Below are positions 26,952 to 36,761 of a stretch of DNA of 39,823 nt, piece by piece. The notes under the pieces were generated by a model, which was not told the DNA's origin, searched no databases, and saw only the letters and a program-made list of their open reading frames with translations. Both the position numbers and the translations under genes were made by a program. How positions within the stretch are numbered: position 1 is the first letter of the stretch; every line of letters begins with the position of its first letter. Origin of the DNA: Actinomycetes bacterium (lineage in GTDB: Bacteria; Actinomycetota; Acidimicrobiia; Acidimicrobiales; Acidimicrobiaceae); NCBI GenBank assembly GCA_021777475.1, contig JAJYDM010000010.1:3000-42822 (forward strand), given 5' to 3'.

Positions 26952-28481
26952 TTATGCTCCCTTTAAGGTCGAATCATCAAAGCCAGCCTTGAACTCAGTT
27001 ATGATCGAGTCAAGCTCCGCGGTCGCCGGCATTGCACCCGTCGACTTGATCGTCGAGAGTATTTCGCTGTGCCGAGCTCTAAAGAACTCGATCAGTTGCT
27101 GCATGAAGTGAGGAATCGCGGCCAGTGAGATATCGTCAACATGACCAGAGGTTCCCGCATAGATTGAGATCACTTGCTCCTCGACAGGCACTGGAGCGTT
27201 CTGCCGCTGCTTCAAGATTGCCGTCAAACGGTATCCGCGGTCCAGTTGGGACTGCGAAACCTTGTCCAGCTCTGAACCAAAGGTCGCAAATGCCTCAAGT
27301 TCACGGAACTGTGCCAAGTCCAGTTTCATTGTTCCCGAAACTGACTTCATTGCCTTGATCTGTGCGGCTCCACCCACTCGTGAAACCGAGATACCTACGT
27401 CAATCGCCGGACGGACTCCGGAATAGAAGAGATCGGAATCTAAGTAAACTTGACCATCAGTAATCGAAATGACGTTTGTGGGAATGTATGCCGAGACGTC
27501 ACCTGCCTTGGTCTCGATGATCGGGAGCGCCGTTAGCGACCCGCCGCCCTTTGCGTCCGACAACTTTGCAGCACGCTCCAGCAAACGTGAGTGAAGATAG
27601 AAGACATCGCCAGGATAGGCCTCGCGACCTGGTGGCCTTCTCAGTAGAAGCGCGAGCTGCCTGTAAGCTTCCGCCTGTTTCGACAGGTCGTCATAAACGA
27701 TAAGGGCGTGCTCACCTGATTCCATCCAGTGTTGGCCCATAGCACATCCACCATATGGAGCGAGGTACTTGAAAGGTGCTGGGTCTGAAGCCGGAGCGGA
27801 AACAACAACCGTGTACTCCATGGCCCCATGCTCCTCCAAAACAGCAACGGCGGACGCGACGGTTGAGCCCTTTTGCCCAATGGCGACGTAGATGCACTTC
27901 ACACCCGCGCCTTTTTGATTGATGATCGTATCAAGGGCGATGGTGGTCTTGCCCGTCTTTCGGTCTCCAATGATCAGCTCCCGCTGACCTCGACCAATGG
28001 GAGTCATCGAGTCGATCGCCTTGATGCCCGTCTGAAGAGGCTCGGCAACTGGTTGACGCTCCGTTATACCAGGTGCTTGGACTTCCAAACGACGAGTAAT
28101 CGTAGCTTCGATAGGTCCCTTGCCGTCGATCGGCTCGCCAAGAGCGTTTACGACACGGCCCAACAACCCGTCACCCACTGGCACCGAAAGAATTCGTCCA
28201 GTTGCCTTAACCATTTGACCTTCGTCGATTCCGGCAGTATCTCCCAGGATGACCGCGCCGATTGACTCCTCGTCCAAGTTCAGCGCCAAACCCAGCTTGC
28301 CCGACTCGAACTCCAAAAGCTCATTTACTGCTGCGTTGGGCAGCCCGGAGATTCTGGCAATGCCATCACCTATCTCCAGAATATGCCCGACTTGTTCCGC
28401 CTCAATGCCGGATTTGTAATCCTCAATATAGGTCTTAACCGCTGAGGCAATCTCATTAGCGTTGATGGTCAACTCAGCCAT
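26952..28481 (-). CDS. atpA: F1 ATP synthase alpha subunit
   Basis: Non-catalytic nucleotide-binding subunit of F1. The P-loop GDRKTGKT is at residues 172-179, the [19 protein letters not shown] linker is at 141-159, and the [15 protein letters not shown] signature with the arginine finger is near residue 365. Length of 509 residues is normal. Its ATG overlaps the atpH stop by one nt (TGATG), implying translational coupling. It is followed by atpG after five nt. Confidence 0.98.
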   Translation of the reverse strand: MAELTINANEIASAVKTYIEDYKSGIEAEQVGHILEIGDGIARISGLPNAAVNELLEFESGKLGLALNLDEESIGAVILGDTAGIDEGQMVKATGRILSVPVGDGLLGRVVNALGEPIDGKGPIEATITRRLEVQAPGITERQPVAEPLQTGIKAIDSMTPIGRGQRELIIGDRKTGKTTIALDTIINQKGAGVKCIYVAIGQKGSTVASAVAVLEEHGAMEYTVVVSAPASDPAPFKYLAPYGGCAMGQHWMESGEHALIVYDDLSKQAEAYRQLALLLRRPPGREAYPGDVFYLHSRLLERAAKLSDAKGGGSLTALPIIETKAGDVSAYIPTNVISITDGQVYLDSDLFYSGVRPAIDVGISVSRVGGAAQIKAMKSVSGTMKLDLAQFRELEAFATFGSELDKVSQSQLDRGYRLTAILKQRQNAPVPVEEQVISIYAGTSGHVDDISLAAIPHFMQQLIEFFRARHSEILSTIKSTGAMPATAELDSIITEFKAGFDDSTLKGA

Positions 28482-29377
28482 CAGTTTCGCTCCCTTGACT
28501 TAACTGTGGCCGAAAGGCCAAGACGTACACGAAGCTGTTCAATTCTCGTTCGAACACTTCCATCAAAAACGGTGTCGCCGACCACCGCAACTACCCCACC
28601 TACCAGCGACGGGTCAACACTCGTTCGCATTTCCAATTCCGCACCAACAGCCCTCGACAATGCGTCAGAGATCTGATCTATCTGGTCCTGTGTCAATTCA
28701 GTTGCAGACTGAACCATCGCGACCTTGCGGTGCCGAAGCTCAGCCGCACGACCAACTACCGAATCGAGGACTTCCACAAAATCCCTCAACCTGTCAATGG
28801 AAGCAGCAAACTCAGCAATCCTCAAGGTGACCTCGTGACACTTGCCCGTGAGCAGCGACGTCACCAAGGACTTCCTCTGCACAGACTCAGAACCGATCCC
28901 AGAAAGTACTCTTCGGATCCGGAGGTTAGACTCCACGATCCGTGCGAAATTGAAAAGTTCTCCCTCAACCAGCTCGAGATCGCCCGTGCCATCGATCGAT
29001 TCCAAAAGTGCCTGCGAAAACCCCGCAATGCGGCCAGTGGTAGCGAATCCGCCGTCGAGCGTCAAGATAGTTTCACCACTGGTCAGTCGGACGAGATCCG
29101 CAACACTATCAACGATCGCACTCGGATTCTCCGTTCCAATGATCGCTTGAAGCAACCGAACGACGAGAGGATCTACTTTGGGACCAAGCAGATCACCCAG
29201 GATCGCCTGACGTTTCCTCGGCGGAATTGAGGGATCAGAAACTACATCCGCCAACATCACCTGGGAAGCCAAAATAGTATTGAAGGACTTCAACTCCTCA
29301 ATAACCTGGTTCTGTCGGTCAGACCGGCCAGCAAGATACAAAATGCCCAGGGCATATCCCCTCAACGACTCTATCAC
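28481..29377 (-). CDS. atpH: F1 ATP synthase delta subunit, long actinobacterial form
   Basis: Peripheral-stalk subunit linking F1 to subunit b. At 298 residues it is much longer than the roughly 180-residue E. coli protein. Residues 1-95 resemble one OSCP/delta N-terminal helical domain, and a second helical domain begins at [17 protein letters not shown] (about residue 134). The normal C-terminal domain follows ([26 protein letters not shown], then [29 protein letters not shown]). Streptomyces AtpH has the same two-part layout with the same VE-ELF-F-RIV segment. The start is GTG and overlaps the atpF stop (GTGA), and its stop overlaps the atpA start. Confidence 0.95.
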   Translation of the reverse strand: MIESLRGYALGILYLAGRSDRQNQVIEELKSFNTILASQVMLADVVSDPSIPPRKRQAILGDLLGPKVDPLVVRLLQAIIGTENPSAIVDSVADLVRLTSGETILTLDGGFATTGRIAGFSQALLESIDGTGDLELVEGELFNFARIVESNLRIRRVLSGIGSESVQRKSLVTSLLTGKCHEVTLRIAEFAASIDRLRDFVEVLDSVVGRAAELRHRKVAMVQSATELTQDQIDQISDALSRAVGAELEMRTSVDPSLVGGVVAVVGDTVFDGSVRTRIEQLRVRLGLSATVKSRERN

Positions 29378-29909
29378 GCCCGTGTGGCTCCAATCTCGGA
29401 GATAAAGGAATCAATGAGAGTCTGCGACGCAGCCCTGTCAACCTCTGCATCAATGATCTTCTCGGCCAGTTCAAGAGCCAGAGACCCCACTTCAGAACGA
29501 AGCTCAGCGATAACACGCTGACGCTCAATCCTAAGGGCCTCCTCATTCCGCGCACGAACGACAGCAGCGTCTTCCTCAGCCTTGGCAAGAATGTCTGCAC
29601 GCAATGCCTCGGCAGTCTGCCTCGCCTCGTCCAGTATGTGCGTCGCATCCCTTTTGGCCTGCGCCAGTTGCTCTTTGTACTCCTCAAGCGTCCGCTGTGC
29701 CTCAGTGCGGGCCAATTCAGCAGCGTCAAGATCACCCCTGATCTTCGCCGCGCGATCGGCCATCATCTTCTTCACAGGCGGGTACGCCCACTTGCCAAGC
29801 AAAAGTAACAAAAGCGCAAACGACAGTACCGACCAGACGATCTCGCCAGCTGCAGGCAAGATCGGATTGGATGAACCAGCAGCTGCAGCTGCAAGTATTA
29901 CGGTAGTCA

Positions 29910-29910
<1 letters not shown>
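29374..29910 (-). CDS. atpF: F0 ATP synthase b subunit
   Basis: Membrane-anchored peripheral stalk subunit. A single transmembrane helix lies at about residues 22-43 (EIVWSVLSFALLLLLLGKW), followed by a long charged coiled coil (AELARTEAQRTLEEYKEQLAQAKRDATHILDEARQ in segments) and a C-terminal helix contacting delta. Length is 178 residues. The start overlaps the atpE stop by one nt (TAATG) and its end overlaps atpH by four nt, so the three are translationally coupled. The gene encodes a plain b subunit; the delta domain is separate, unlike the b-delta fusion of mycobacteria. Confidence 0.96.
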
Positions 29911-30230
<320 letters not shown>

Positions 30231-30259
30231 CTAACAACAACTACTTCTTCTTGTGGCGT

Positions 30260-30335
30260 GGGGAGACTTTCCCCGGTAGAACGACGGTCCCTCGAGATCC
30301 CCGTTCTCAATGACTGGGGAGATTTTACATCCCCA
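30260..30335 (-). promoter_or_regulatory. Structured intercistronic spacer between atpB and atpE with two similar hairpins
   Basis: In an operon whose genes otherwise overlap or lie close, the atpB-atpE gap (30189-30408) is about 220 nt long. It contains GGGGA-GACTT-TCCCC (30260-30274, perfect 5-bp stem) and TGGGGA-GATTTTACA-TCCCCA (30315-30335, perfect 6-bp stem). The two share the near-identical start GGGGAGA(C/T)TTT, suggesting duplication. Neither is followed by a U-run, so they are not typical terminators. They could protect or position a processed atpE message. Confidence 0.5.
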
Positions 30336-30408
30336 CAATCAAACTTATAACTGACCTTGATCGAAACTGCCAAATCCTCACCACTTCGATTCATCGTCAA
30401 TTGAACCC

Positions 30409-31179
30409 TTAGTGCGCACTCTTCATAGCCTCCGAGATATAAAGAGCTGACAAAATTGTAAAAATAAAGGCCTGAAGGGCACTTACGAATATTTCATAGC
30501 CTGTGAGCGCCGTGAGCATGGCAAAAGGCAAGGGCAATATTGCCAAACCAACGCTCTTGACAAACATGGCCTCGGAAATCACCGCAAATGTCAAAAGGAG
30601 CAAGTGCCCTGCCAGCATATTGCCAAATAGACGGACTGCCAAGGCGAATGGTCGAACTATGAAGTTGGACAGTATCTCCAATGGCACCAAGAGAATCAAT
30701 AGTGCCCCCGGAACTCCTTGCGGAATTATCGCGTTCTTGAAATAGTGTCGAACTCCCTGAGCTCTGATGCCAACGACTATGAAGGTAACCCAAACCATTA
30801 GCGCCAATGGGGCAGGCACTGACATCCGAGCTGTTGCGGGCATCTGAATGAACGGAATTACCTCAAAGATGTTGCAAATAAATATAAAGAAGAAGAGCCC
30901 TGTCAGATAAGGTGCCCACGGCACTCCTTCCTGGCCCATGACATCCATGACGATCGAATTGTGGATGAAATCCACGATGGACTCCACAAAGTTCTGGACT
31001 CCACTCGGAACAAGTTTTCCCTGTTTCCCTGCAGCGAAGAACAAAAGTAGCGTAAGTGCCGCTGCGACAAGTGTAATGAGACCGACCTTATTCAAAGCAA
31101 ATGGCGAACCATTAAAAGCTATTGACCTCCAATTGAGGACATCAGAAATTGGGGGGAAGTTGATTCCAGCAAACAACAC
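30409..31179 (-). CDS. atpB: F0 ATP synthase a subunit
   Basis: Membrane stator subunit forming the proton half-channels. The essential arginine is in ALAVRLFGNMLAGH (E. coli Arg210), and the last helices include LTALTGYEIFVSALQAFIFTILSALYI. Five or six membrane helices are evident. The frame is open from 31263, but that would overlap the upstream gene by 68 nt. GTG at 31179 lies about 12 nt after a TAAGGAG sequence in which the previous gene's stop and the ribosome-binding site merge, so I prefer it (256 residues). It is preceded by the AtpI-like gene and followed by the long structured spacer before atpE. Confidence 0.95.
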   Translation of the reverse strand: MLFAGINFPPISDVLNWRSIAFNGSPFALNKVGLITLVAAALTLLLFFAAGKQGKLVPSGVQNFVESIVDFIHNSIVMDVMGQEGVPWAPYLTGLFFFIFICNIFEVIPFIQMPATARMSVPAPLALMVWVTFIVVGIRAQGVRHYFKNAIIPQGVPGALLILLVPLEILSNFIVRPFALAVRLFGNMLAGHLLLLTFAVISEAMFVKSVGLAILPLPFAMLTALTGYEIFVSALQAFIFTILSALYISEAMKSAH

Positions 31180-31195
31180 CTGACTACCTAGCTCC

Positions 31196-31672
31196 TTACT
31201 TCTTAGGACGGAGGCCCGCAAAGGCCATTCGAGTGGAAATGGTACTCGCTTCAAAGACAACAAGACCCAAATGTGTAACGATCAAGGTCAAACCCAGTGC
31301 CCAAAGGTTCATCCACGATGCAGTAGCAAATGGTATCACTGCCGCACCTAAAAGTACCAAATCGAATATAAAGCCACCGAGTGCGGCTACCATCAATCCG
31401 GGCAAAGAAATTCGCCCGCCGATCCGCATTAACTTGGCGGTTACTAGAAAATTTATCAGTACAAGAGCAATGGCGTAAGCCGACGACTCAAGGCCTCTGA
31501 CCGACCAAAGCAAAAAAGAGACGAGCAGCAGAACCGGAGAGACTATGGCACCCCACTTTGCCATATGGGAGGCCATTCTGGTCTCGATCAAGTCATTTCC
31601 AAGTTCCAATTCATTCCCCGTCTTAACAGCAGTAACTGACGACACTTCGCCCTTTTCTATCCCAGCAGCCAC
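31196..31672 (-). CDS. AtpI-like membrane protein (ATP synthase subunit I family)
   Basis: A 158-residue protein with four membrane segments from about residue 40 to 145 after a charged N-terminal tail. Position directly before atpB and the four-helix layout match the UncI/AtpI family, which aids c-ring assembly or magnesium/calcium handling. The match is by topology and context, since sequence conservation of AtpI is low. The start may be at 31672 or at a later Met (MASHMAKW, about residue 33). Its TAA stop is embedded in the sequence that serves as the atpB ribosome-binding site (TAAGGAG), indicating coupled translation. Confidence 0.75.
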   Translation of the reverse strand: MAAGIEKGEVSSVTAVKTGNELELGNDLIETRMASHMAKWGAIVSPVLLLVSFLLWSVRGLESSAYAIALVLINFLVTAKLMRIGGRISLPGLMVAALGGFIFDLVLLGAAVIPFATASWMNLWALGLTLIVTHLGLVVFEASTISTRMAFAGLRPKK

Positions 31673-31690
31673 ACGGCCTAATATCCGCTG

Positions 31691-32131
31691 TTAGTTGTCA
31701 CCTTTCCTGGGTTCGGAACCTCTATCAAAAGTGAGATCCAAATCTTTCGGAACGTCCAAGTCACCTCCCAGCAGTTCGCCTGTCACCACTGGCGTAATCT
31801 GCGACCGACGTACGACTCTACTAGATGAATCCCCACTTTGTAAAAACTGTGGCGAAGATTGTGGTCCGAATGACACGAACCAAAGTTTTATGGTCATTCC
31901 AGCGATCCCAAAGAATAGGAATCCCAGCGTAAACAACGGGGTGGTATTGAATTCGTAATCAATCGCCAAACCTATCAATGCAAAAAGTATAGGTGTGAGG
32001 ACAACCTCAAAAGCCTTCACCACTCCTTCACCAAATTGGCCCGGACCATCAACACGATTTTGTTCACCCGACGATGCGCTTGGCCTGTTTCCTTTAACCA
32101 TGAACCTGACGAATGATCGGGTTTTGCTCAT
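31691..32131 (-). CDS. AtpZ-like small membrane protein of the ATP synthase cluster
   Basis: A 146-residue protein with two central transmembrane segments (about residues 42-60, VVLTPILFALIGLAIDYEF, and 67-88) flanked by polar tails. The pairing of a conserved ALIGLAID helix with a second helix is typical of the AtpZ/putative F0F1-ATPase subunit family, encoded upstream of atpI and atpB in many bacteria. The C-terminal 60 residues are acidic and probably disordered. Its ATG overlaps the wecA stop by four nt (ATGA), and the AtpI-like gene follows after 18 nt. Function is inferred from context. Confidence 0.7.
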   Translation of the reverse strand: MSKTRSFVRFMVKGNRPSASSGEQNRVDGPGQFGEGVVKAFEVVLTPILFALIGLAIDYEFNTTPLFTLGFLFFGIAGMTIKLWFVSFGPQSSPQFLQSGDSSSRVVRRSQITPVVTGELLGGDLDVPKDLDLTFDRGSEPRKGDN

Positions 32132-33384
32132 TTCTGAACCCTCTTCTTCGCATTGTGGCCGCTGTAGGAATCAAGACTCTCGTCCTCGCCAGTGCCGTCA
32201 CCAACTTCGTCGATCGGGCCTCTATCCGGCCTAATTACAAGTTTCGCAAACCACACCCAGATTGGCTCCCGTTCCCAGGCTTTCCTAGGCTTGGAAAAAG
32301 CTTTGTCCCTGATCGCGGGATGAAACATAGTGTACAAAGAAACACCCAAAGCAGCCGCGACGAAAGGCACCAGAGCATTACCCGTTCTGGTGAAAGTCGG
32401 AGTCAAGACAAATCCCGACAGAACCGCCGTCCAGGCCCAAAGTATTAAGACTGAACGTCGGTGCCCATGCCCCATCTGAATCAGCCGGTGATGAAGATGC
32501 TGCTTGTCAGGTGTTGACACTCCGGTTCTCTTGGCTGTTCGTCGAATGATCGCAAACGCCATGTCAAGCATTGGCACTCCGAGAATGAAGAACGGGATAA
32601 ACAGTGGAGCAAAGAAGAAGAACGTCTCACCGGAGACATCGGTTGTTCTGCCTCCGACCACTGACGTCGAGGCTGCCATGAGGAGTCCCAAAAATAGTGC
32701 CCCAGTATCCCCCATGAAAATCTTGGCCGGATGAAAATTATGAGGCAAAAAACCTATGCAGACGCCGGCCGTTATAACTGCTATCAAAGGACCGATACTG
32801 GTGACCGACAGTGCCCCCAAATCCACCAGCCGGTTGGAATAGAGGAAGAAGGATCCCGCAGCAATTGCAACTATTCCAGACGCCAACCCGTCAAGCCCAT
32901 CAATCAAATTGATGGCATTTGCCATGGCTACAACCCACACCGCAGTCAATAGCGGAGTGATCGATGAGGAAAGCACTACGACTCCGGCAAAGGGGACCTT
33001 GAAGTAGAACATAGTCACTCCGAAAAAGGTGAGAACGCTCGCCGCAAGTACCTGACCTGCGACCTTTGCGGGTGCGGAGACCTCGCGAAAATCATCGACC
33101 AGTCCCACCAGGAACATAACCGTCCCCGCCAAAAGCACTCCCAACAACTCTGAACTGCCCCTAAAGAGTTTGTTAAACTCTGGGAGCAGGTAGGCCACAC
33201 CCAGAGCGGCCAAAAAGCCGAAATACATCGAAACGCCGCCAATTGTGGCCGTGGGATGCTGGTGAACACGCCTCTCGTCCGGTTCGACCACGGCCTTGAA
33301 CCGGAACGCCAAACGCCTGTTCAAGAAGGTCGCTGCATAAGAGACGACGGCCGACACCGTTAGGACGATCAGATACCCAAACAC
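32128..33384 (-). CDS. wecA: Undecaprenyl-phosphate GlcNAc/sugar-1-phosphate transferase (WecA/TagO family)
   Basis: Polytopic enzyme that transfers a sugar-1-phosphate, usually GlcNAc-1-P from UDP-GlcNAc, to a polyprenyl phosphate, starting arabinogalactan, teichoic acid or other surface polymers. The magnesium-binding motif VGLVDDF, the catalytic NAINLIDGLDGLA, FMGDTGALFLG, and the histidine motif KQHLHHRLI of the WecA (not MraY) subgroup are all present. About eleven helices precede a hydrophilic C-terminal tail of roughly 60 residues with many charged residues. The 418-residue length includes that tail. In Mycobacterium the homologue (rfe) also directly precedes the atp operon. It lies 17 nt downstream of glyA. 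Confidence 0.93.
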   Translation of the reverse strand: MFGYLIVLTVSAVVSYAATFLNRRLAFRFKAVVEPDERRVHQHPTATIGGVSMYFGFLAALGVAYLLPEFNKLFRGSSELLGVLLAGTVMFLVGLVDDFREVSAPAKVAGQVLAASVLTFFGVTMFYFKVPFAGVVVLSSSITPLLTAVWVVAMANAINLIDGLDGLASGIVAIAAGSFFLYSNRLVDLGALSVTSIGPLIAVITAGVCIGFLPHNFHPAKIFMGDTGALFLGLLMAASTSVVGGRTTDVSGETFFFFAPLFIPFFILGVPMLDMAFAIIRRTAKRTGVSTPDKQHLHHRLIQMGHGHRRSVLILWAWTAVLSGFVLTPTFTRTGNALVPFVAAALGVSLYTMFHPAIRDKAFSKPRKAWEREPIWVWFAKLVIRPDRGPIDEVGDGTGEDESLDSYSGHNAKKRVQK

Positions 33385-33401
33385 CTAACTTCCACCAGTG
33401 T

Positions 33402-34703
33402 TCACTGCATGAACGGCGGCGGGAACTTCGTGCACAGCAAGGTCACCTCTTCCGCCACCCGTGAGACCACTTCCTCATCTGTCCGATTCCGCAACACGCG
33501 GCCAATGAGCTCCGCAATGTAGCTCATTTCAGAACTTCCCATACCGGCGGTCGTCTCTGCCGGCGTCCCAAATCGGAGCCCACTGGTAATAAAGGGAGAT
33601 CGGGGGTCATATGGGATCTGGTTCCTGTTGCACGTTATTCCAGCAAGGTCCAGCACCTCTTGTGCCTCTTTGCCGGTCAACTCCGGATCAAAGGTTCTCA
33701 AGTCGGCCACAATCATGTGGGTGTCAGTTCCGCCAGAGACCAGACGGAATCCCTGACCCTCCAAAGCACTCGCGAGAACCTTGGCATTTGCCACAACTGC
33801 CTTCTGATACTCGACAAAAGCTTCACTCGCCGCCTCCTTGAAAGCCACCGCCTTGGCAGCGATGATGTGCTCCAAGGGCCCGCCCTGAAGCCCGGGAAAT
33901 ACCGCCTTGTCTATTGCGCCTGCCAGTTCCTCCGTACAGAGGATCGCCCCACCCCTGGGTCCACGCATGGTCTTGTGCGTAGTGAAAGTGACCACGTCCG
34001 CACCAGTGTTCTTCCCGGACTTCGACGAACCAATCGGCGACGGATAGACGCCGGCCGCAATCAATCCGGCGACATGGGCAGCATCAAACATAAGGAAGGC
34101 GCCAACCTCATCTGCAATCTTTCGCAGAGGTTCAATCTCGATAATCCTCGTGTAGGCGGTGGCACCGACAATGATGAGTTTTGGCCTCTCTGTACGCGCC
34201 AAATGGTAGAGATTTTCCATGTCAATACGCTCGCCATTTGGTCCGGAAGGAGTAACGCCGTAGGAAACAAATCGATACAACTGGCCCGAAAAGTTGACAG
34301 GCGAACCGTGTGTCAGGTGCCCCCCCTGATCCAACCGCATAGCAAGCACGGTGTCGCCTGGTTTTAGGAGCGCCAGAAAAACGGCGGCATTTGCATTGGC
34401 TCCAGCATGGGGCTGGACATTTGCATGGTCTGCGCCAAAAAGATCTCTCAGGCGGGTGCGGGCCAACTCCTCTACACGATCTATGTACTCGTTGCCACCG
34501 TAGTAACGCTTCTTGGGATAACCCTCCGCATACTTGTTGGTAAGTACCGAACCCGCAGCCTCTAAAACCGCCTTAGAAGTGAAGTTCTCAGATGCTATGA
34601 GCTGCAATGTGGAACTTTGCCTCCACACTTCCAAATCAAGTATCGTTCCCAACTCAGGATCTTGAACCGAGACAAGTGGGTAAAAGCGGCTGTAGTCGGA
34701 CAT
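33402..34703 (-). CDS. glyA: Serine hydroxymethyltransferase
   Basis: PLP enzyme that interconverts serine and glycine with tetrahydrofolate, supplying one-carbon units. Motifs: LIASENF near the N-terminus, NKYAEGYP, the glycine-rich HAGANAN loop, [12 protein letters not shown], and the Schiff-base lysine in [14 protein letters not shown]. The reading frame is open further upstream to 34790, but the ATG at 34703 has AGGAAGG nine nt before it and gives the normal N-terminus [11 protein letters not shown], so the 29 extra residues are likely not translated. Length is then 433. It is downstream of the Sua5 gene and 17 nt upstream of wecA, as in other actinobacterial atp neighbourhoods. Confidence 0.97.
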   Translation of the reverse strand: MSDYSRFYPLVSVQDPELGTILDLEVWRQSSTLQLIASENFTSKAVLEAAGSVLTNKYAEGYPKKRYYGGNEYIDRVEELARTRLRDLFGADHANVQPHAGANANAAVFLALLKPGDTVLAMRLDQGGHLTHGSPVNFSGQLYRFVSYGVTPSGPNGERIDMENLYHLARTERPKLIIVGATAYTRIIEIEPLRKIADEVGAFLMFDAAHVAGLIAAGVYPSPIGSSKSGKNTGADVVTFTTHKTMRGPRGGAILCTEELAGAIDKAVFPGLQGGPLEHIIAAKAVAFKEAASEAFVEYQKAVVANAKVLASALEGQGFRLVSGGTDTHMIVADLRTFDPELTGKEAQEVLDLAGITCNRNQIPYDPRSPFITSGLRFGTPAETTAGMGSSEMSYIAELIGRVLRNRTDEEVVSRVAEEVTLLCTKFPPPFMQ

Positions 34704-34776
34704 AAAACGAGGCCTTCCTGTGGTGACGCCACAACATCTTAACTCTTCGCTAATTGCAAAGCCTCTCTGAATTCTA

Positions 34777-35412
34777 CTATCCTCGACCACCGATTCTGAA
34801 GGCCTTGGCTATTGTGTCAGTAGAAATCGCCCCTTCACGTAAAACTCTGAAATTCTTCCCGACAACTTCGACTATCGTAGAGGCCGATTCAGATCTTGAA
34901 GATTCATCAAGCACAAGTGACAGCGCGTTACCTTGGCTGGTTCGCCCAAGTTCGTTCAAAACTTCACGACCGCTCCTGAGAGTTGCTTTTTTATGCTCAT
35001 TCGCGCTCGTGGCAACCATGGGCCCCACCTTTTTGGCAACCTCCCTGAGGCGCAAGTCAGCAGGTAATCTCACGCCGACCGTGTCAGATGGAAAGAACCG
35101 ACCACAAATGGAACCTGGCAACAGCGGGAGTATCACAGTCAGGGGACCGGGCCATAATCTATCAAAGAGATGGGATATTACGGGATCTTCAAGGACTGCG
35201 CTTGGCACAAGCGAGTCCAGGTCAGCGAGTTTGGAAATCACCACAGGCATTGACACGGAGGGATCCCGTCCCTTGATTAATGCAATCGCATCGAGAGCCT
35301 CGCAACTAGCCGCACTCCCAACTAGACCGAACACCGTATCCGTGGCCATAGCCACCACCTTGTCGGCAAGGAGCTCCGTCGAAAGAAGCTCTACGAGGGA
35401 ATCGAATGACAT
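34777..35412 (-). CDS. Threonylcarbamoyl-AMP synthase (Sua5/YciO/YrdC family)
   Basis: Cytosolic enzyme that makes threonylcarbamoyl-AMP from threonine, bicarbonate and ATP for the t6A37 modification of ANN-reading tRNAs. The nucleotide-binding fold is shown by [10 protein letters not shown], the KGR at [28 protein letters not shown] and ATSAN, in correct order. The frame is open to 35517, but the ATG at 35412 ([10 protein letters not shown]) gives the family-typical beginning; the preceding residues show no homology and no ribosome-binding site is obvious. It is the first gene of the collinear Sua5-glyA-wecA-atp block. The usual upstream actinobacterial neighbours prfA and prmC are absent here. 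Confidence 0.92.
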   Translation of the reverse strand: MSFDSLVELLSTELLADKVVAMATDTVFGLVGSAASCEALDAIALIKGRDPSVSMPVVISKLADLDSLVPSAVLEDPVISHLFDRLWPGPLTVILPLLPGSICGRFFPSDTVGVRLPADLRLREVAKKVGPMVATSANEHKKATLRSGREVLNELGRTSQGNALSLVLDESSRSESASTIVEVVGKNFRVLREGAISTDTIAKAFRIGGRG

Positions 35413-35517
35413 TGAGGCGGGGTCCACCAGCTTTGGGTTCACAATGAAATAAGCATAAATCACCTTGGTAGGCTGGACGACGATTATCCAACTCATAAGC
35501 CGGTACGACTGGACCAC

Positions 35518-35929
35518 ACTGGGTCACACTGGATCAGCAAGTGAATTCACGCAAGGGTTCGATTCCAACTTCATGACAGAGACTAGCCACACCTGCCGAG
35601 CGACAATCGCATCATTTGAAGGCTGGCCTGCCCAAGCACCTCGGCATAACTACGGGTTTACCACCCAATTCAAACAATGGTGTCGCTTCCTTAGCCATCC
35701 AACTACCCGCCATCGACTGAAGTGGTCTAAGCAAGTGAAGGTTTTAGAAGACATGCCATGGTCGGAATAGTTACACCATTCACTATGAACCGGACCAAGA
35801 GTTTTTAGGAGCTCACTCTTCTATCCTCAAGATGGTCGCAAGGTTAGAATTGGTTTATTGGGACCATTGATTATCTAAACCTGCTACTTCACATTTTCAA
35901 AGAAAGTGCAGGAATTCAAAGAAAAGTGC
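35518..35929. other. Intergenic, no gene recognised
   Basis: Upstream of the Sua5 gene. It contains a short tandem-like motif CACACTGG repeated around 35516-35535 and a GGGTTCGATTCC segment near 35555 that resembles a tRNA T-loop. No acceptor stem or anticodon arm pairs with it, so I do not call a tRNA. A 101-codon plus-strand frame (35465-35770) has no recognisable features. Confidence 0.45.
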
Positions 35930-36609
35930 ATGATACGGCGAAACCAGTCAGAACCTTTAACACTTTTTCGGCACACATTAAGGTAATCGATCCCACTGCC
36001 AATCTCTGGCGAAATAGCACTTTGTGCGCGCGCCAACTTGGCTGAACCGCTAGCACAATCACCCCTTTCTGCTCCAGGAAAGACTCCGCCAACCACTCCG
36101 GCGAGGTATTGCCAGGCCTGGGATTTGAGGGTTTCTTTTGTTAGCACCTAAGCTGCCACAGGTATGGTCGCGGCCGATTCCACGTTATCAATACCTCAAA
36201 CCAGCCGTGTTCGGCTGATGGATATCCGTCAATACTTGCTTATGGTCCAAGGGGAAGCGCAATATCTCTAACCGTCAATGATGATGGCGTCTCTTCCCTT
36301 GGATCAGCATATGACGATAAGCCAAAGCTTGTGGTGCTGCTCCCAAAAAGATATGCTCTGATTCTCGCTGAGTGGGGCGACGTAGGAACGTATTCTGGCG
36401 CATGTCCAGACATCGCAAAACTATTCTTTAGATCGCCAGGAACTGGCACAAATTTATTGGTAAATATGACAGCGGCAAAAATAATTGATTCGACATTCAG
36501 TCCCTGCCTAGGAAAGGTTTTTATTTCATCCATTGAATTTCTTGAGCCTTCCAAATTACTTCGGTCGAAGGAGAACTTTCAACCGCTTGCCGACGTTATA
36601 ACTCGATAA
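35930..36609 (+). pseudogene. DUF4232-like secreted protein gene, disrupted
   Basis: Joining two frames recovers a DUF4232-type domain. Frame 1 from ATG 35930 has TAA at 35984-35986, then a Pro/Ser-rich linker and CQAWDLRVSFVST, then TAA at 36149-36151. After a frame change near 36170-36180, frame 2 continues FHVINTSNQPCSADGYPSI, LVVLLPKRYALILAEWGDV, a Cys (SGACPD), and a final SPCLGKVFIS before the stop at 36607-36609. The Asn-Thr...Cys...GyP pattern and paired cysteines are characteristic of this actinobacterial extracytoplasmic domain. Two nonsense codons and one frameshift make it a pseudogene. The true N-terminal signal was not found. Confidence 0.65.
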
Positions 36610-36761
36610 GAAGTCCACTTTTGCGCCAACGAATGGTAATGCCCTCAAGAATGTTCCATATCGAGCTGGGCCGACCTTACCAGGCTGGGCTGTGTGCGCC
36701 TGAATAGCGGCAAGATAAGTAATTTGCCTCCATTTGTTTCGTAGCCGGTTGATAGGTTGCA

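Noticed and set aside
33611-34367. Long plus-strand ORFs antisense to glyA, up to 235 codons
   Set aside because: They lie fully opposite a well-conserved enzyme gene, have shadow-like composition and no own signals.
35540-35570. GGGTTCGATTCC resembling a tRNA T-loop
   Set aside because: The flanking bases do not form a five-pair T stem, and no D arm, anticodon arm or acceptor stem could be paired around it.
35465-35770. 101-codon plus-strand ORF in the region upstream of Sua5
   Set aside because: No homology, no ribosome-binding site, and it overlaps the 5' end of the Sua5 frame.
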